This document shows positions 35,872 to 44,312 of a stretch of 64,000 nucleotides of DNA, piece after piece. Each line of letters begins with the position of its first letter. The first letter of the stretch is position 1. Made by a program: the position numbers and the translations under genes. The notes beneath the pieces are model-generated. The model was not told where the DNA came from. It worked only from the letters and a program-made list of their open reading frames with translations, and did no database searches. Source of the stretch: Variovorax boronicumulans (GTDB lineage: Bacteria; Pseudomonadota; Gammaproteobacteria; Burkholderiales; Burkholderiaceae_C); the NCBI RefSeq assembly GCF_007677875.1, contig NZ_VEDO01000002.1, positions 186,001 to 250,000 of the forward strand, in the 5' to 3' direction.

Positions 35872-38121
35872 GTGGTGAAGGCCTCCAGCGCGCAGCCGGC
35901 AGGGCCATTGAGCACGCCCGTCCCCGTCAACGACCTCATCGCGGCCAGCGAACGCACCCTGGCCGACCAGGTCCATGCGCTGGCGCGCGCGCGCGCCTTC
36001 GCCGAGCCGCTGATCGCCGATGAAACCCTGGATTCGGGCGAGAACACGCTCGCCCATGCCGATGCCGTGGCCGCCATCCTGCGCGACGTGGGCGGCTCCG
36101 AAGCCATGCAGGCCGCCAGCTACCTCGTGCACGCCTGCGTGCACCTGAACCGGCCGCACGAAGTCATCGCCAAGGCCTTCGGCGAGAACTTCGCGACGCT
36201 GGCCGTGGAGACCACGCAGCTGATGCGCGTGCAGCGGCTGTCGCGCGGCGCGCTGTCGTCCGGGCACCTGGTCGACGACGCCGGGGTGCAGACCGAGACC
36301 GTGCGCAAAATGTTGCTGGCCTTCTCGCGCGACCTGCGGGTGGTCATGCTGCGCCTGGCCTCGCGGCTGCAGACGCTGCGCTGGCATGCCGCGAGCAAGA
36401 CGCCGGTGGCCGAGGCGATGGCGCGCGAGTCGCTGCAGGTGTTCGCGCCGCTGGCCAACCGCCTGGGCATCTGGCAGATCAAGTGGGAGATGGAAGACCT
36501 GGCTTTCCGCTTCCTTGAGCCCGTCACGTACAAGGAGGTGGCGCGGCTGCTGGACGAAAAGCGCGTCGAGCGCGAGGCCGGCATGGCCCAGCTGCGGGCG
36601 ACGGTCGAGGCCGACCTGCGGGCGCAAGGCATCGCCGCGACGGTGCAGGGCCGGCCCAAGCACATCTACAGCATCGTCAAGAAGATGCGCGGCAAGTCGC
36701 TGGACTTTGCCCAGGTCTTCGACGTGCGCGCGCTGCGCGTGATCGTGCCGGCCGTGGCCGACTGCTACGCGGTGCTGGCCTGGGTGCACGCCCACTTCCA
36801 GCCCGTGCCGGGCGAGTTCGACGACTACATCGCCAAGCCCAAGGGCAACGGCTACCAGTCGCTGCACACGGTCGTGCGGCAGCGCCTGGACGGCGACGAA
36901 GCGGGCCGGCCGATCGAGATCCAGATCCGCACACAGGCGATGCACGACCATGCCGAGCATGGCGTCGCCGCGCACTGGGCTTACAAGGAGGCCGGTGCCA
37001 AGGGCTATGCCGGCGTCTCCGCCAGCGGTGCCTACGACGCCAAGATCGCCGTGCTACGCCAGCTGCTGGCCTGGGAGCGCGACCTGTCGGGCGCCATGCG
37101 GCCGGAGGGCCTGCCGGCCAGTGGCGCCACGGACCTGCTCAGCGACCGCATCTACGTGCTGACGCCCGATGCGGCCGTGGTCGAGCTGCCGGCCGGCGCC
37201 ACGCCGGTGGACTTCGCCTATTCGCTGCACACCAACCTGGGCCACCGCTGCCGCGGCGCGCGCGTGGACGGTGTCATGGTGCCGCTCAATACGCCGCTGC
37301 AGAACGGCCAGACCGTGGAGATCACGGCCGCCAAGGAGGGCGGTCCTTCGCGCGACTGGCTCAATGCCGAGCTGGGCTACCTGGCCAGCCACCGCGCGCG
37401 CGCCAAGGCCCGGGCCTGGTTCAATGCCGCCGCGCTGCACGCCACCGTGGCGCGCGGGCGCGAGGCCGTCGAGAAGCTGCTGCAGCGCGAGGGCAGGACC
37501 GCCCTCAAGCTCGACGACATCGCGACCCAACTGGGCTTCAAGTCGGCCGAAGGGCTGTTCGAGGTCGTCGGCAAGGATGAGTACTCGCTGCGCAACATCG
37601 AGTTGCTGCTGCGCCCCGCCGCGCCGCCGCAGGACGATGTGCCGCTGGTCAAGAAAGCGCGCAGCGCGCACAAGGGCGGCGTGCTGGTGGTCGGCATCGA
37701 TTCGCTGATGACGCAGCTGGCCAAGTGCTGCAAGCCTGCACCGCCGGATGCCATCGTCGGCTTCGTCACGCGCGGCAAGGGCGTCAGCATCCACCGGGCC
37801 GATTGCAGCAACCTGCGCGAGATGGCCGCACGCAACGCAGAACGTGTGATCGAGGTCGAATGGGGCCAGCAGCGCCAGGAAGCCAAGGCCGTCTACCCGG
37901 TCGATGTGGCCGTGGAGGCGGCCGACCGGCAAGGCCTGCTGCGCGATATCTCGGACGTCTTCACCAAGGAGCGCATGAACGTGATCGGCGTGCAGACCCA
38001 GTCCGTCAAGGGCACGGCCTGGATGACCTTCACGGTCGAGGTTTCCGATGCGGCGCGACTGGCACGGGTTCTGGGCGTGGTGGCCGAGGTGCAGGGCGTG
38101 CGCTCGGCCCGCCGGCGATAA
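35872..38121 (+). CDS. relA: RelA-type (p)ppGpp synthetase
   Basis: Ribosome-associated alarmone synthetase of the stringent response, 749 residues. The N-terminal hydrolase half is degenerate: where SpoT enzymes have HDVIEDT this protein reads VHACVHLNRP. The synthetase domain has RPKHIYSIVKKM, and EFDDYIAKPKGNGYQS with the EFDD form typical of RelA rather than the RFKD form of SpoT. A TGS domain (RIYVLTPDAAVVELP), a helical region, and a C-terminal ACT domain follow. It is therefore a probable monofunctional synthetase, and a separate SpoT is expected elsewhere. The start is a GTG; a second GTG follows immediately. Confidence 0.95.
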   Translation: MVKASSAQPAGPLSTPVPVNDLIAASERTLADQVHALARARAFAEPLIADETLDSGENTLAHADAVAAILRDVGGSEAMQAASYLVHACVHLNRPHEVIAKAFGENFATLAVETTQLMRVQRLSRGALSSGHLVDDAGVQTETVRKMLLAFSRDLRVVMLRLASRLQTLRWHAASKTPVAEAMARESLQVFAPLANRLGIWQIKWEMEDLAFRFLEPVTYKEVARLLDEKRVEREAGMAQLRATVEADLRAQGIAATVQGRPKHIYSIVKKMRGKSLDFAQVFDVRALRVIVPAVADCYAVLAWVHAHFQPVPGEFDDYIAKPKGNGYQSLHTVVRQRLDGDEAGRPIEIQIRTQAMHDHAEHGVAAHWAYKEAGAKGYAGVSASGAYDAKIAVLRQLLAWERDLSGAMRPEGLPASGATDLLSDRIYVLTPDAAVVELPAGATPVDFAYSLHTNLGHRCRGARVDGVMVPLNTPLQNGQTVEITAAKEGGPSRDWLNAELGYLASHRARAKARAWFNAAALHATVARGREAVEKLLQREGRTALKLDDIATQLGFKSAEGLFEVVGKDEYSLRNIELLLRPAAPPQDDVPLVKKARSAHKGGVLVVGIDSLMTQLAKCCKPAPPDAIVGFVTRGKGVSIHRADCSNLREMAARNAERVIEVEWGQQRQEAKAVYPVDVAVEAADRQGLLRDISDVFTKERMNVIGVQTQSVKGTAWMTFTVEVSDAARLARVLGVVAEVQGVRSARRR

Positions 38122-38136
38122 TTTTTTGCGCAAAAG

Positions 38137-38166
38137 ATGACAGGAGCTCAAAACTCTGTCTATAAT
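38137..38166 (+). promoter_or_regulatory. tRNA-Val promoter
   Basis: ATGACA (38137-38142) and a perfect TATAAT (38161-38166) are separated by 18 bases, 14 bases ahead of the tRNA-Val gene. This is the best sigma-70 promoter in the window. Confidence 0.75.
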
Positions 38167-38180
38167 CGTGGGCTTACGAC

Positions 38181-38257
38181 AGGCGCGTAGCTCAGCTGGT
38201 TAGAGCACCACCTTGACATGGTGGGGGTCGTTGGTTCGAGTCCAATCGCGCCTACCA
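38181..38257 (+). tRNA. tRNA-Val (anticodon GAC)
   Basis: A 77-base gene with encoded CCA. The acceptor stem is AGGCGCG/CGCGCCT, the D stem GCTC/GAGC, and the anticodon stem CCACC/GGTGG with loop TTGACAT (anticodon GAC). The T arm has TTCGAGT. It has its own TATAAT promoter and is followed by a strong terminator. Confidence 0.97.
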
Positions 38258-38332
38258 AGTTTCTCTTCTGAACGGAACCAGCGTTCGGTACTTCGGGAAA
38301 CTTGCGGGGAACTCCGGTTCCCGCCGCTGACG

Positions 38333-38359
38333 AAGCCGCCTCTTGCCAGGCGGCTTTTT
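38333..38359 (+). terminator. Intrinsic terminator after tRNA-Val
   Basis: AAGCCGCCT (38333-38341) pairs with AGGCGGCTT (38348-38356) around a 6-base loop, within a TTTTT run at 38355-38359. It ends the tRNA-Val transcript, which has a trailer of about 75 bases. Confidence 0.85.
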
Positions 38360-38395
38360 CATTTCCGCGTGCAGCGTTCGCTTCCCTACGTCTTC

Positions 38396-39076
38396 TTAAG
38401 CGGTACTGCGCAGGGACCAAGCCACCCTGGCCTGCGCCAGCACCAGCGCCATGTAGCCCACCAGCTCGAGCAGCTCTTCCAGCGGCTGGGCCTGGGCTCC
38501 GAGCGCACTGGCGTCCCAGCCCAGGTGGCCCTCGGCCAGCGAGGATCCCATGGCCGCCAGCAGGACCACGAGCGTTTCTGCCCAGGGGAAGGCGGCATGG
38601 CGGAGCATCTCCCCGACCACGCGGTCAAGCCGGGCGGCGGCCAGCAAGCCGGCGCATATGCCGAGCACAGCCCCGGCCAGACCATAGACATATGGCTTGA
38701 ACCAGAGCGTGTTCGACGAGAACTGCGGACCCTCGGCCGTGAAGGCCAGCGGCTCGGCGAGCACGGCGCCCCAACTGAGTTCGCGGGCGGCGACCAGCAG
38801 CCAGACCGGCGCGATGCCCAGCCAGAACAGGCGGTTCCGGTGCTTATCGGACCGGCGGACGAACACGGCAGCGCAAGCGAAACCCAGCATCAGAACGAGC
38901 ACCTGAAGGTTCTCGATCCAGCTGTTTTCCCAACCCCAATGCGCAGGGAGCAACAGGCCGACCGGAATGCTGGCCGGGCAGGCCAGGAGCAGCGCCACAC
39001 GCATCCGGTCCAGGCCCTGCGGAGATTCGCCCGCTGTGCCGTCGGCCGGCAGCGGGGGCGGAAGTGGCATGGACAT
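38396..39076 (-). CDS. Integral membrane protein of unknown function
   Basis: A predicted inner-membrane protein of 226 residues with about six hydrophobic segments (for example MRVALLLACPASIPVGLLLP, LVLMLGFACAAVFV and ETLVVLLAAMGSSLAEG). A conserved-looking acidic end, LEELLELVGYMALVL, lies near the C-terminus. I do not recognise a characterised family. A GTG at 39112 would add 12 residues; neither start has a good Shine-Dalgarno sequence. It sits alone on the minus strand between tRNA-Val and tRNA-Glu. Coding is supported by the coherent membrane-protein composition. Confidence 0.7.
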   Translation of the reverse strand: MSMPLPPPLPADGTAGESPQGLDRMRVALLLACPASIPVGLLLPAHWGWENSWIENLQVLVLMLGFACAAVFVRRSDKHRNRLFWLGIAPVWLLVAARELSWGAVLAEPLAFTAEGPQFSSNTLWFKPYVYGLAGAVLGICAGLLAAARLDRVVGEMLRHAAFPWAETLVVLLAAMGSSLAEGHLGWDASALGAQAQPLEELLELVGYMALVLAQARVAWSLRSTA

Positions 39077-39220
39077 CGCTGCGAGTGTGCCGACCTGCGG
39101 GACGGCAGACACGTGGCAAAAGCATGGCAGCGCTGTAGGAGTGCGCGTCGTTGCGCGGCACGCGTGCGAACTTTGTGCAGTTTGTGCGGCGCCTGCTGCG
39201 AGTGGACCGGGTTTCTGGGG

Positions 39221-39226
39221 TATGAT
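39221..39226 (+). promoter_or_regulatory. -10 box of tRNA-Glu
   Basis: TATGAT lies 11 bases upstream of the tRNA-Glu gene, at the distance expected for its promoter. No convincing -35 hexamer is visible. Confidence 0.45.
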
Positions 39227-39237
39227 GCGCGCTTCCC

Positions 39238-39312
39238 GGAGCTATCGTCTATCGGTTAGGACATCAGATTTTCATTCTGAGAAGCGGGGTTCGATTCCCC
39301 GTAGCTCCTCCA
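39238..39312 (+). tRNA. tRNA-Glu (anticodon TTC)
   Basis: A 75-base gene with encoded CCA. The acceptor stem is GGAGCTA/TAGCTCC, the anticodon stem TCAGA/TCTGA with loop TTTTCAT (anticodon TTC), and the T arm GCGGGG-TTCGATT-CCCCG. The 74 bases downstream, to the convergent protease gene, hold only a short GC hairpin without a U-tract. Confidence 0.97.
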
Positions 39313-39386
39313 GGATTCTTCAGCCCCTGCACCCAGAGCAGGGCGCGTCTCTCGCACCACGGTGCTCCCACTTTCCGATCGCAGCC

Positions 39387-39893
39387 TCACTGGGCCCGTG
39401 GGCGCAGCCGCATGAAGTCGCGGTCCATGGTGACTTCGAAGTGCTGCAGGAAGTTCTGGCCCAGCAGGGCCTGCGCATCGTTCTCGCCCAGCGCCAGGCC
39501 CACACCCACGCGCAGGTCGCGCACAGTTGCGCCGCCCTGCAGTTCGATGCGGCCGGCCCGCACCATGCGGCCCCCGCGCACGCCGTTGGCGGTGTGAAAG
39601 CTGGCGGGCTCGCCGCCTTGCAGGCCGGCGCGGCGGGCCAGGGCCTCGCTGACGCCGACCACGCTGGCGCCGGTGTCGACGAGGAACAGCACGGGCTCGC
39701 CGTTGATGGAGCCGGCGACGCGGAAGTGGCCGTCGGCGTGGCGCGGGATCAGCAGTTCGCCCGTGGCCGTCACGCGCGCTGCGCGCGGCTGCTGCCAGCG
39801 GTCCATGGCCCAGTACAGCAGCGCCATCACGACGAGCCAGAAGGCCACCATGGCGAGCGCGCCGCGCAGCACCGTGCCGCGCTGTGTGCTCAC
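39387..39893 (-). CDS. Retropepsin-like aspartic protease, membrane-anchored
   Basis: A 168-residue protein with one N-terminal transmembrane anchor (ALAMVAFWLVVMALLYWAM) and a retroviral-type aspartic protease domain carrying FLVDTGAS as active site. It resembles the clan AA family of about 120 residues defined as TIGR02281, found in proteobacteria. The fold needs a dimer for activity. The active site should face the periplasm. The start is a GTG that overlaps the stop of the upstream ABC permease gene (GTGA), so it is translationally coupled to the exporter. Its substrate is unknown. Confidence 0.88.
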   Translation of the reverse strand: MSTQRGTVLRGALAMVAFWLVVMALLYWAMDRWQQPRAARVTATGELLIPRHADGHFRVAGSINGEPVLFLVDTGASVVGVSEALARRAGLQGGEPASFHTANGVRGGRMVRAGRIELQGGATVRDLRVGVGLALGENDAQALLGQNFLQHFEVTMDRDFMRLRPRAQ

Positions 39894-42454
39894 CAGTCCT
39901 CCTTGACGGCCATGACCGCGTCACGACCGGCCGCCGCGCGGCCGGCGAGCCAGGCCGTCAGCGTGCCCGCGGCGACGACGACTCCGCACAGCGCGAGCAG
40001 CCGGCCCCAGGGTGCGTGCAGGTCCATGGTCCAGTGGAAGCTTTGCGGATTGACCACGTGCACCAGCACCACCGCCACGGCCAGGCCCAGGGTCAGGCCG
40101 GCGACGGCACCGACCAGGGTCCAGGCCGCGCCTTCGCCGGCCACCACGGCCAGGATCTGCCGGCGCGTGAGACCCAGGTGCGCAAGCAGGCCGAACTCCT
40201 TGCGCCGCGCCAGCACCTGGGCGCTGAAACTGGCGGCCACGCCGAACAGGCCGATGCCGATGGCCACGGCCTGCAGCCAGTAGGTCACGGCGAAGCTGCG
40301 GTCGAAGATGCGCAGCGAGTTGGCGCGCAGCGCGCCGACCGAGGTGAATTCCAGCAGCGTGCCGGCTCCGCTCGCCTGCGCCTCGACCAAGGCGCGCAGG
40401 CGCTGCTGCAACGCCGCCGCGTCGGTGCCGGGGGCCAGCCACAACGCGATGTCGTTGATGCGCCGGTCGCCGGAGAGCTGCTGGTAGGCCTGCTGCGGCA
40501 GCACCACCGCGCCGAACTGACGCACGTAGTCGCGCCAGACGCCGGCGACGAACAGTGGCGGCGTCTCGGCCTGAGGAAAGGCCGCCGCGGCCAGCGCGTC
40601 CAGCCGGCTGCCCGGCACGGCGCCGTACAGGTCGACCATGGGTTCGCTGACGTAGACGCCCAGCATGCCGGGCGGTACCGGCAGCGCCGCGCCCACCAGC
40701 GGCAGGCTGCTGGCCGGATCGCCGATGCTGCGGGCCAGCAACTGCACGGCGGGCCGCTCCGGGCTCAGTTGCACGGCGCGCTGGCGCGTGGTGGCCACGC
40801 GGGCCACACCTTCGGTGGCGGCCACCGCTTGCACGGTCTCGGGGCTGAAGAAGAGCGCATCGCCGGCTGCTGCGGCGGGCCGCAGGTACAGGTCGGCCGG
40901 CAGCACTTGGTCCAGCCAGCCGATCATGGACTCGCGAAAGCTCGCCACCATCACCGTCAAGGCCACGGCCAGGCTCAGCGCCGCGACCACGCCGCTGACG
41001 GCCACGGCCGCGCTCTCGCGCACGCGCCGCGCGCGCTCCACGGCCAGCAGCGGCAGCAGCCGGTGCGCCACGCGCGCTTGCAGCCGGTCGTACAAGGCCT
41101 GGATCAACAGCGGCAGCGCCGTGATGCCGCCGACCAGCAGCAGGGCCACCGAGACATAGGCGCCGAGCGCGATGCCGCCCACGGGCGGGGCCAGCGCGAG
41201 CAGGCCGCCCAGCGCAAGCAGCAGCAAACTCCACAGCTGCCGGCGACGGCCGGCGGGGGCCAGGCCCAGGCCCTTGAGCGCCTGGGCCGGCGGCAGGTCC
41301 TGCGCCGCGCGGGCCGGCCACCAGCCGCCGGCCAGCGTGGCGGCGACGCCCAGCAGCCCGTAGACGGAGGCCGCCACCGGGCTCCACTGCAGCGGCGGCG
41401 CCGCCTGGTTGAAGTAGCCACCGCCCAGGTCGCCGCCGAGCAGGCGCAGGGCCGCCGCTGCGAGCGCCGTGCCCAGCACCAGCCCGGCCAGGCTGCCGGC
41501 CAGTCCGAGCACGGCCGATTCCGCCAGCACCAGGTGCTGCCGCTCACGGCCCGTGAGGCCCAGCACGCCGAGCAGGGCGAACTGCCGTGTGCGCCGTGCG
41601 ACCGACAGCGACAGCACCGAGAACACCAGGAAGGCGCCCGTGAAGAGCGCGACCAGCGCCAGCACCGTGAGGTTGACGCGGTAGGCGCGCGAGAGGTTGC
41701 TGACGCGCTGCGCGTCCTGGCCGGGTGTCTGTGCGCGTACGGCGGACGGCAGCGCCAGCTCGGCGAGCACCTGCGCGCGCACAGCGCCGGGCACCAGCTG
41801 CACGTCGATGCGCGAGATCTCGCCCAGGCGCTCGAACAGGTCCTGTGCGGCGCCGATGTCCATCACCGCCAGCGCCGGGCCGCCCGCTGCGACGGTACCG
41901 GCCACCCGCACCGGATGCAGTGCCAGACCGTGCTGCAGCTGCAGACCGTCCATGCCCAGGGCCTGTTGCGCGGCAGGGTTCAGGAACACGGTGGCCGGCG
42001 CGAACCACGCCTCGCGTGCGCCGGCCACGCCGGGTGTGGGCGCGGGCAGCAGCTGCGGTGCAAAGGCCGCCACCCGCAGCGCGTCCACGCCCAGCACGCG
42101 TAGCGGCACGCGCTGGGCGCTGCGGTCCGAACCGGCAAGGGTCTGCAATTCCAGCACCGGGCTGGCATGGCGCACCTGCGGATGGGCGGCCACGCGCGCG
42201 TAGAGGTTCTCGTCGAAGCCGCCTTGCGTGGCGCGCAGTTCCAGGTCGGGCTGGCCGTTGACGCTGCGCACGGCGCTGGCGAACTCGTCCAGCGCCGAGG
42301 CGTTGATCAGGTGCACCGAGAAGGCCAGCGCCACCCCCAGCATCACGGCGACAACGGCGGCTGCGTTGCGCCAGGGATGCTGGCGCAGTTCACGCCATGA
42401 GAAGCTGGCCAGCAGCGCACGCAGCACGCCGGCGGGGGCTTCAGCGCGGCGCAT
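39890..42454 (-). CDS. FtsX-family ABC transporter permease (YbbP-like)
   Basis: An 854-residue permease with two FtsX-type modules. Around ten transmembrane helices include an N-terminal one (AAAVVAVMLGVALAFSVHLI), blocks near the middle, and a C-terminal set. A large extracytoplasmic domain separates helix 1 from the next group. Size and layout fit the YbbP-type partner of the ATPase encoded just upstream. Such systems move lipophilic molecules or act mechanically on envelope proteins rather than importing solutes; the cargo is unknown. It overlaps the ATPase gene by 14 bases and the protease gene by four. Confidence 0.92.
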   Translation of the reverse strand: MRRAEAPAGVLRALLASFSWRELRQHPWRNAAAVVAVMLGVALAFSVHLINASALDEFASAVRSVNGQPDLELRATQGGFDENLYARVAAHPQVRHASPVLELQTLAGSDRSAQRVPLRVLGVDALRVAAFAPQLLPAPTPGVAGAREAWFAPATVFLNPAAQQALGMDGLQLQHGLALHPVRVAGTVAAGGPALAVMDIGAAQDLFERLGEISRIDVQLVPGAVRAQVLAELALPSAVRAQTPGQDAQRVSNLSRAYRVNLTVLALVALFTGAFLVFSVLSLSVARRTRQFALLGVLGLTGRERQHLVLAESAVLGLAGSLAGLVLGTALAAAALRLLGGDLGGGYFNQAAPPLQWSPVAASVYGLLGVAATLAGGWWPARAAQDLPPAQALKGLGLAPAGRRRQLWSLLLLALGGLLALAPPVGGIALGAYVSVALLLVGGITALPLLIQALYDRLQARVAHRLLPLLAVERARRVRESAAVAVSGVVAALSLAVALTVMVASFRESMIGWLDQVLPADLYLRPAAAAGDALFFSPETVQAVAATEGVARVATTRQRAVQLSPERPAVQLLARSIGDPASSLPLVGAALPVPPGMLGVYVSEPMVDLYGAVPGSRLDALAAAAFPQAETPPLFVAGVWRDYVRQFGAVVLPQQAYQQLSGDRRINDIALWLAPGTDAAALQQRLRALVEAQASGAGTLLEFTSVGALRANSLRIFDRSFAVTYWLQAVAIGIGLFGVAASFSAQVLARRKEFGLLAHLGLTRRQILAVVAGEGAAWTLVGAVAGLTLGLAVAVVLVHVVNPQSFHWTMDLHAPWGRLLALCGVVVAAGTLTAWLAGRAAAGRDAVMAVKEDW

Positions 42455-43169
42455 CGGCGATGCCCTGCGCCGTCAGGTGCAGCACGCGGTCGGCGCGCGC
42501 AGCGGCCGCCTCGGAGTGGGTCACGAGCACGAGCGCGGCGCCGTGCGCGCGGACCTGCGCGATCAGCAGGTCCATCACGCGCGCCGCTGTGCCGGGGTCC
42601 AGGTTGCCGGTCGGCTCGTCGGCCAGCAGCAGGCCCGGACGGTGCACCAGAGCGCGCGCGATCGCCACGCGCTGCAGCTGGCCGCCGCTGAGCTGCTGCG
42701 GCAGCCGTGCGGCCAGGCCCTGCAGGCCGACCGCCTCCAGCATGGCATGGACCGCAGCGTCCGTGTCGTGCCGGCCCAGCAGCATCAGCGGCAGCGCCAC
42801 GTTCTGCCCCACATCCAGGTGCGGCAGCACGTGGAAGGCCTGGAACACGAAGCCCAGCGCCTGCCGGCGCAGCCGCGCACGCGCGTCGTCGTCCAGGGCC
42901 GACAGGTCCTGGCCTGCCAGCAGCACGCGCCCGGCGTCCCAATGGTCCAGTCCGGCCATGCAGTTGAGCAAGGTGGACTTGCCCACGCCCGATTCGCCGA
43001 CGATGGCGACGAACTCGCCCGGCGCCACACGCAGCGTGACATCGGCGAACACGGTGGTCTCGCCATAGCGTTTGGCCAGACCGTCCACGGCCAGGGCCGG
43101 TGGCACCGGCGTACCTTCGCGCTGCGCGCTGCGGTGCTGCGCACCTTGGGGCGTCCAGGCGGTGCTCAT
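42441..43169 (-). CDS. ABC transporter ATPase (YbbA/LolD-like)
   Basis: A 242-residue ATP-binding subunit of the MacB/LolD/YbbA group. Walker A is [13 protein letters not shown], the signature is [13 protein letters not shown], and Walker B is [12 protein letters not shown], followed by the H-loop in LVTHSE. It pairs with the large FtsX-type permease encoded immediately downstream, overlapping it by 14 bases. Its ATG overlaps the miaA stop by four bases. LolD itself is unlikely, because the permease is far longer than LolC/E. Confidence 0.94.
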   Translation of the reverse strand: MSTAWTPQGAQHRSAQREGTPVPPALAVDGLAKRYGETTVFADVTLRVAPGEFVAIVGESGVGKSTLLNCMAGLDHWDAGRVLLAGQDLSALDDDARARLRRQALGFVFQAFHVLPHLDVGQNVALPLMLLGRHDTDAAVHAMLEAVGLQGLAARLPQQLSGGQLQRVAIARALVHRPGLLLADEPTGNLDPGTAARVMDLLIAQVRAHGAALVLVTHSEAAAARADRVLHLTAQGIADAPR

Positions 43170-44107
43170 GCGATGCGCTCCAGAACCTGGGCCAGGGCGT
43201 CGGGCGCGTCGCAGGGCACGGCCTCTCGCGCCGGCATGGAGCGCAGCCAGGTGATCTGGCGCTTGGCCAGCTGGCGCGTGGCGGCGATGCCCTGTTCGCG
43301 CAGTGCGGCCAGCGCAGCCGCGGGCAAGGGCGCGTCGGGGCCGGGCAGGGCTTGCAGCGCCTGCCAGGCCTGGCGGTAGCCCACGCAGCGCATGGACGGC
43401 AGGTCGGCATGCAGGTCGCCGCGCGCGCGCAGGGCGCGCACCTCGTCCACCAGGCCGCCGGCCAGCATGGCGTCAAAACGCTCGGCGATGCGCGCGTGCA
43501 GCCAGCCGCGCTCCGTGGGCTCCAGCGTGAGGAGGCGGTGGCGCGGCGCGGCCTTCAGCGCGCGCGCGCCGTGGAAGGACGACAGCGGTTGGCCGGTCAG
43601 GCGCCAGACCTCCAGCGCACGCTGGATGCGCTGGGCATCGTGGGGCGCCAGGCGGGCGGCGGTGACCGGATCGTGCCGCGCCAGCTCGGCGTGCATGGCG
43701 GGCCAGCCGCGCGCGGCGGCCTCGGCCTCGAGGGCGGCGCGCAGCGCGGGGTCGGCCGTCGGCATCGCGTCCAGCCCGTCGATGAGGGCCTTGAAGTACA
43801 GCATGGTGCCGCCGACCAGCAGGGGCAGGGCACCGCGCGCGCGGATCTCGCCGACCAGGCGTGTGGCGTCGGCCACGAAGCGCGCTGCGCTGTAGGCTTC
43901 GGACGGGTCGAGGATGTCGATCAGGTGGTGTGGCGCGGCCGCGCGCTCGGCGGGTGTGGGCTTGGCCGTGCCGATGTCCATGCCGCGGTAAACCAGGGCC
44001 GAGTCCACGCTGACGATTTCCACTGGCCGGCGTGCCGCGATGGCCAGCGCGGCCGCGGTCTTGCCAGAGGCCGTGGGGCCGGCCAGGCCGATCCAGTCGA
44101 TGTCCAC
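43166..44107 (-). CDS. miaA: tRNA dimethylallyltransferase
   Basis: Adds the dimethylallyl group to A37 of tRNAs reading UNN codons, the first step to ms2i6A. It is 313 residues. The nucleotide-binding loop is [11 protein letters not shown], followed by [16 protein letters not shown] and, further on, RFVADATRL and VGYRQAWQ segments typical of MiaA. It overlaps the ABC ATPase gene by four bases and so heads a miaA, ATPase, permease, protease cluster. In many bacteria miaA follows mutL directly; here a chemoreceptor and a hydrolase lie in between. Confidence 0.96.
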   Translation of the reverse strand: MDIDWIGLAGPTASGKTAAALAIAARRPVEIVSVDSALVYRGMDIGTAKPTPAERAAAPHHLIDILDPSEAYSAARFVADATRLVGEIRARGALPLLVGGTMLYFKALIDGLDAMPTADPALRAALEAEAAARGWPAMHAELARHDPVTAARLAPHDAQRIQRALEVWRLTGQPLSSFHGARALKAAPRHRLLTLEPTERGWLHARIAERFDAMLAGGLVDEVRALRARGDLHADLPSMRCVGYRQAWQALQALPGPDAPLPAAALAALREQGIAATRQLAKRQITWLRSMPAREAVPCDAPDALAQVLERIA

Positions 44108-44261
44108 GGGGTTGGCGCCTCAGGACCGCGCCGCGGTGGCGGGCGGCAGGCAGGGCAGGTGGGTCAGGGCAGGGCGCATGGGGTCCAGGGCGGGGCGGGC
44201 GGCACGCCGTGGCATGCCAGGCCCGCGATTGTGGCAAAGCCACGCCGCACCGGGCCCATAC

Positions 44262-44288
44262 CCGCACACGCCGCACACGCCGCACACG
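44262..44288. repeat. Three tandem copies of CCGCACACG
   Basis: Three exact 9-base units lie head to tail between the chemoreceptor stop and miaA, about 155 bases upstream of the miaA start. The rest of this 205-base gap shows no gene or recognisable promoter. Confidence 0.85.
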
Positions 44289-44312
44289 TCCCCCGCGCGC
44301 GCCTTCAACAGC

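Noticed and set aside
38160-38420. Open frame on the minus strand containing GAIGLEPTTPTMSRWCSNQ
   Set aside because: It is the antisense translation of tRNA-Val, a well-known false protein in databases.
39256-39924. Minus-strand open frame ending SYGESNPASQNENLMS
   Set aside because: Its end is antisense to tRNA-Glu, and the rest is out of frame with the retropepsin-like gene.
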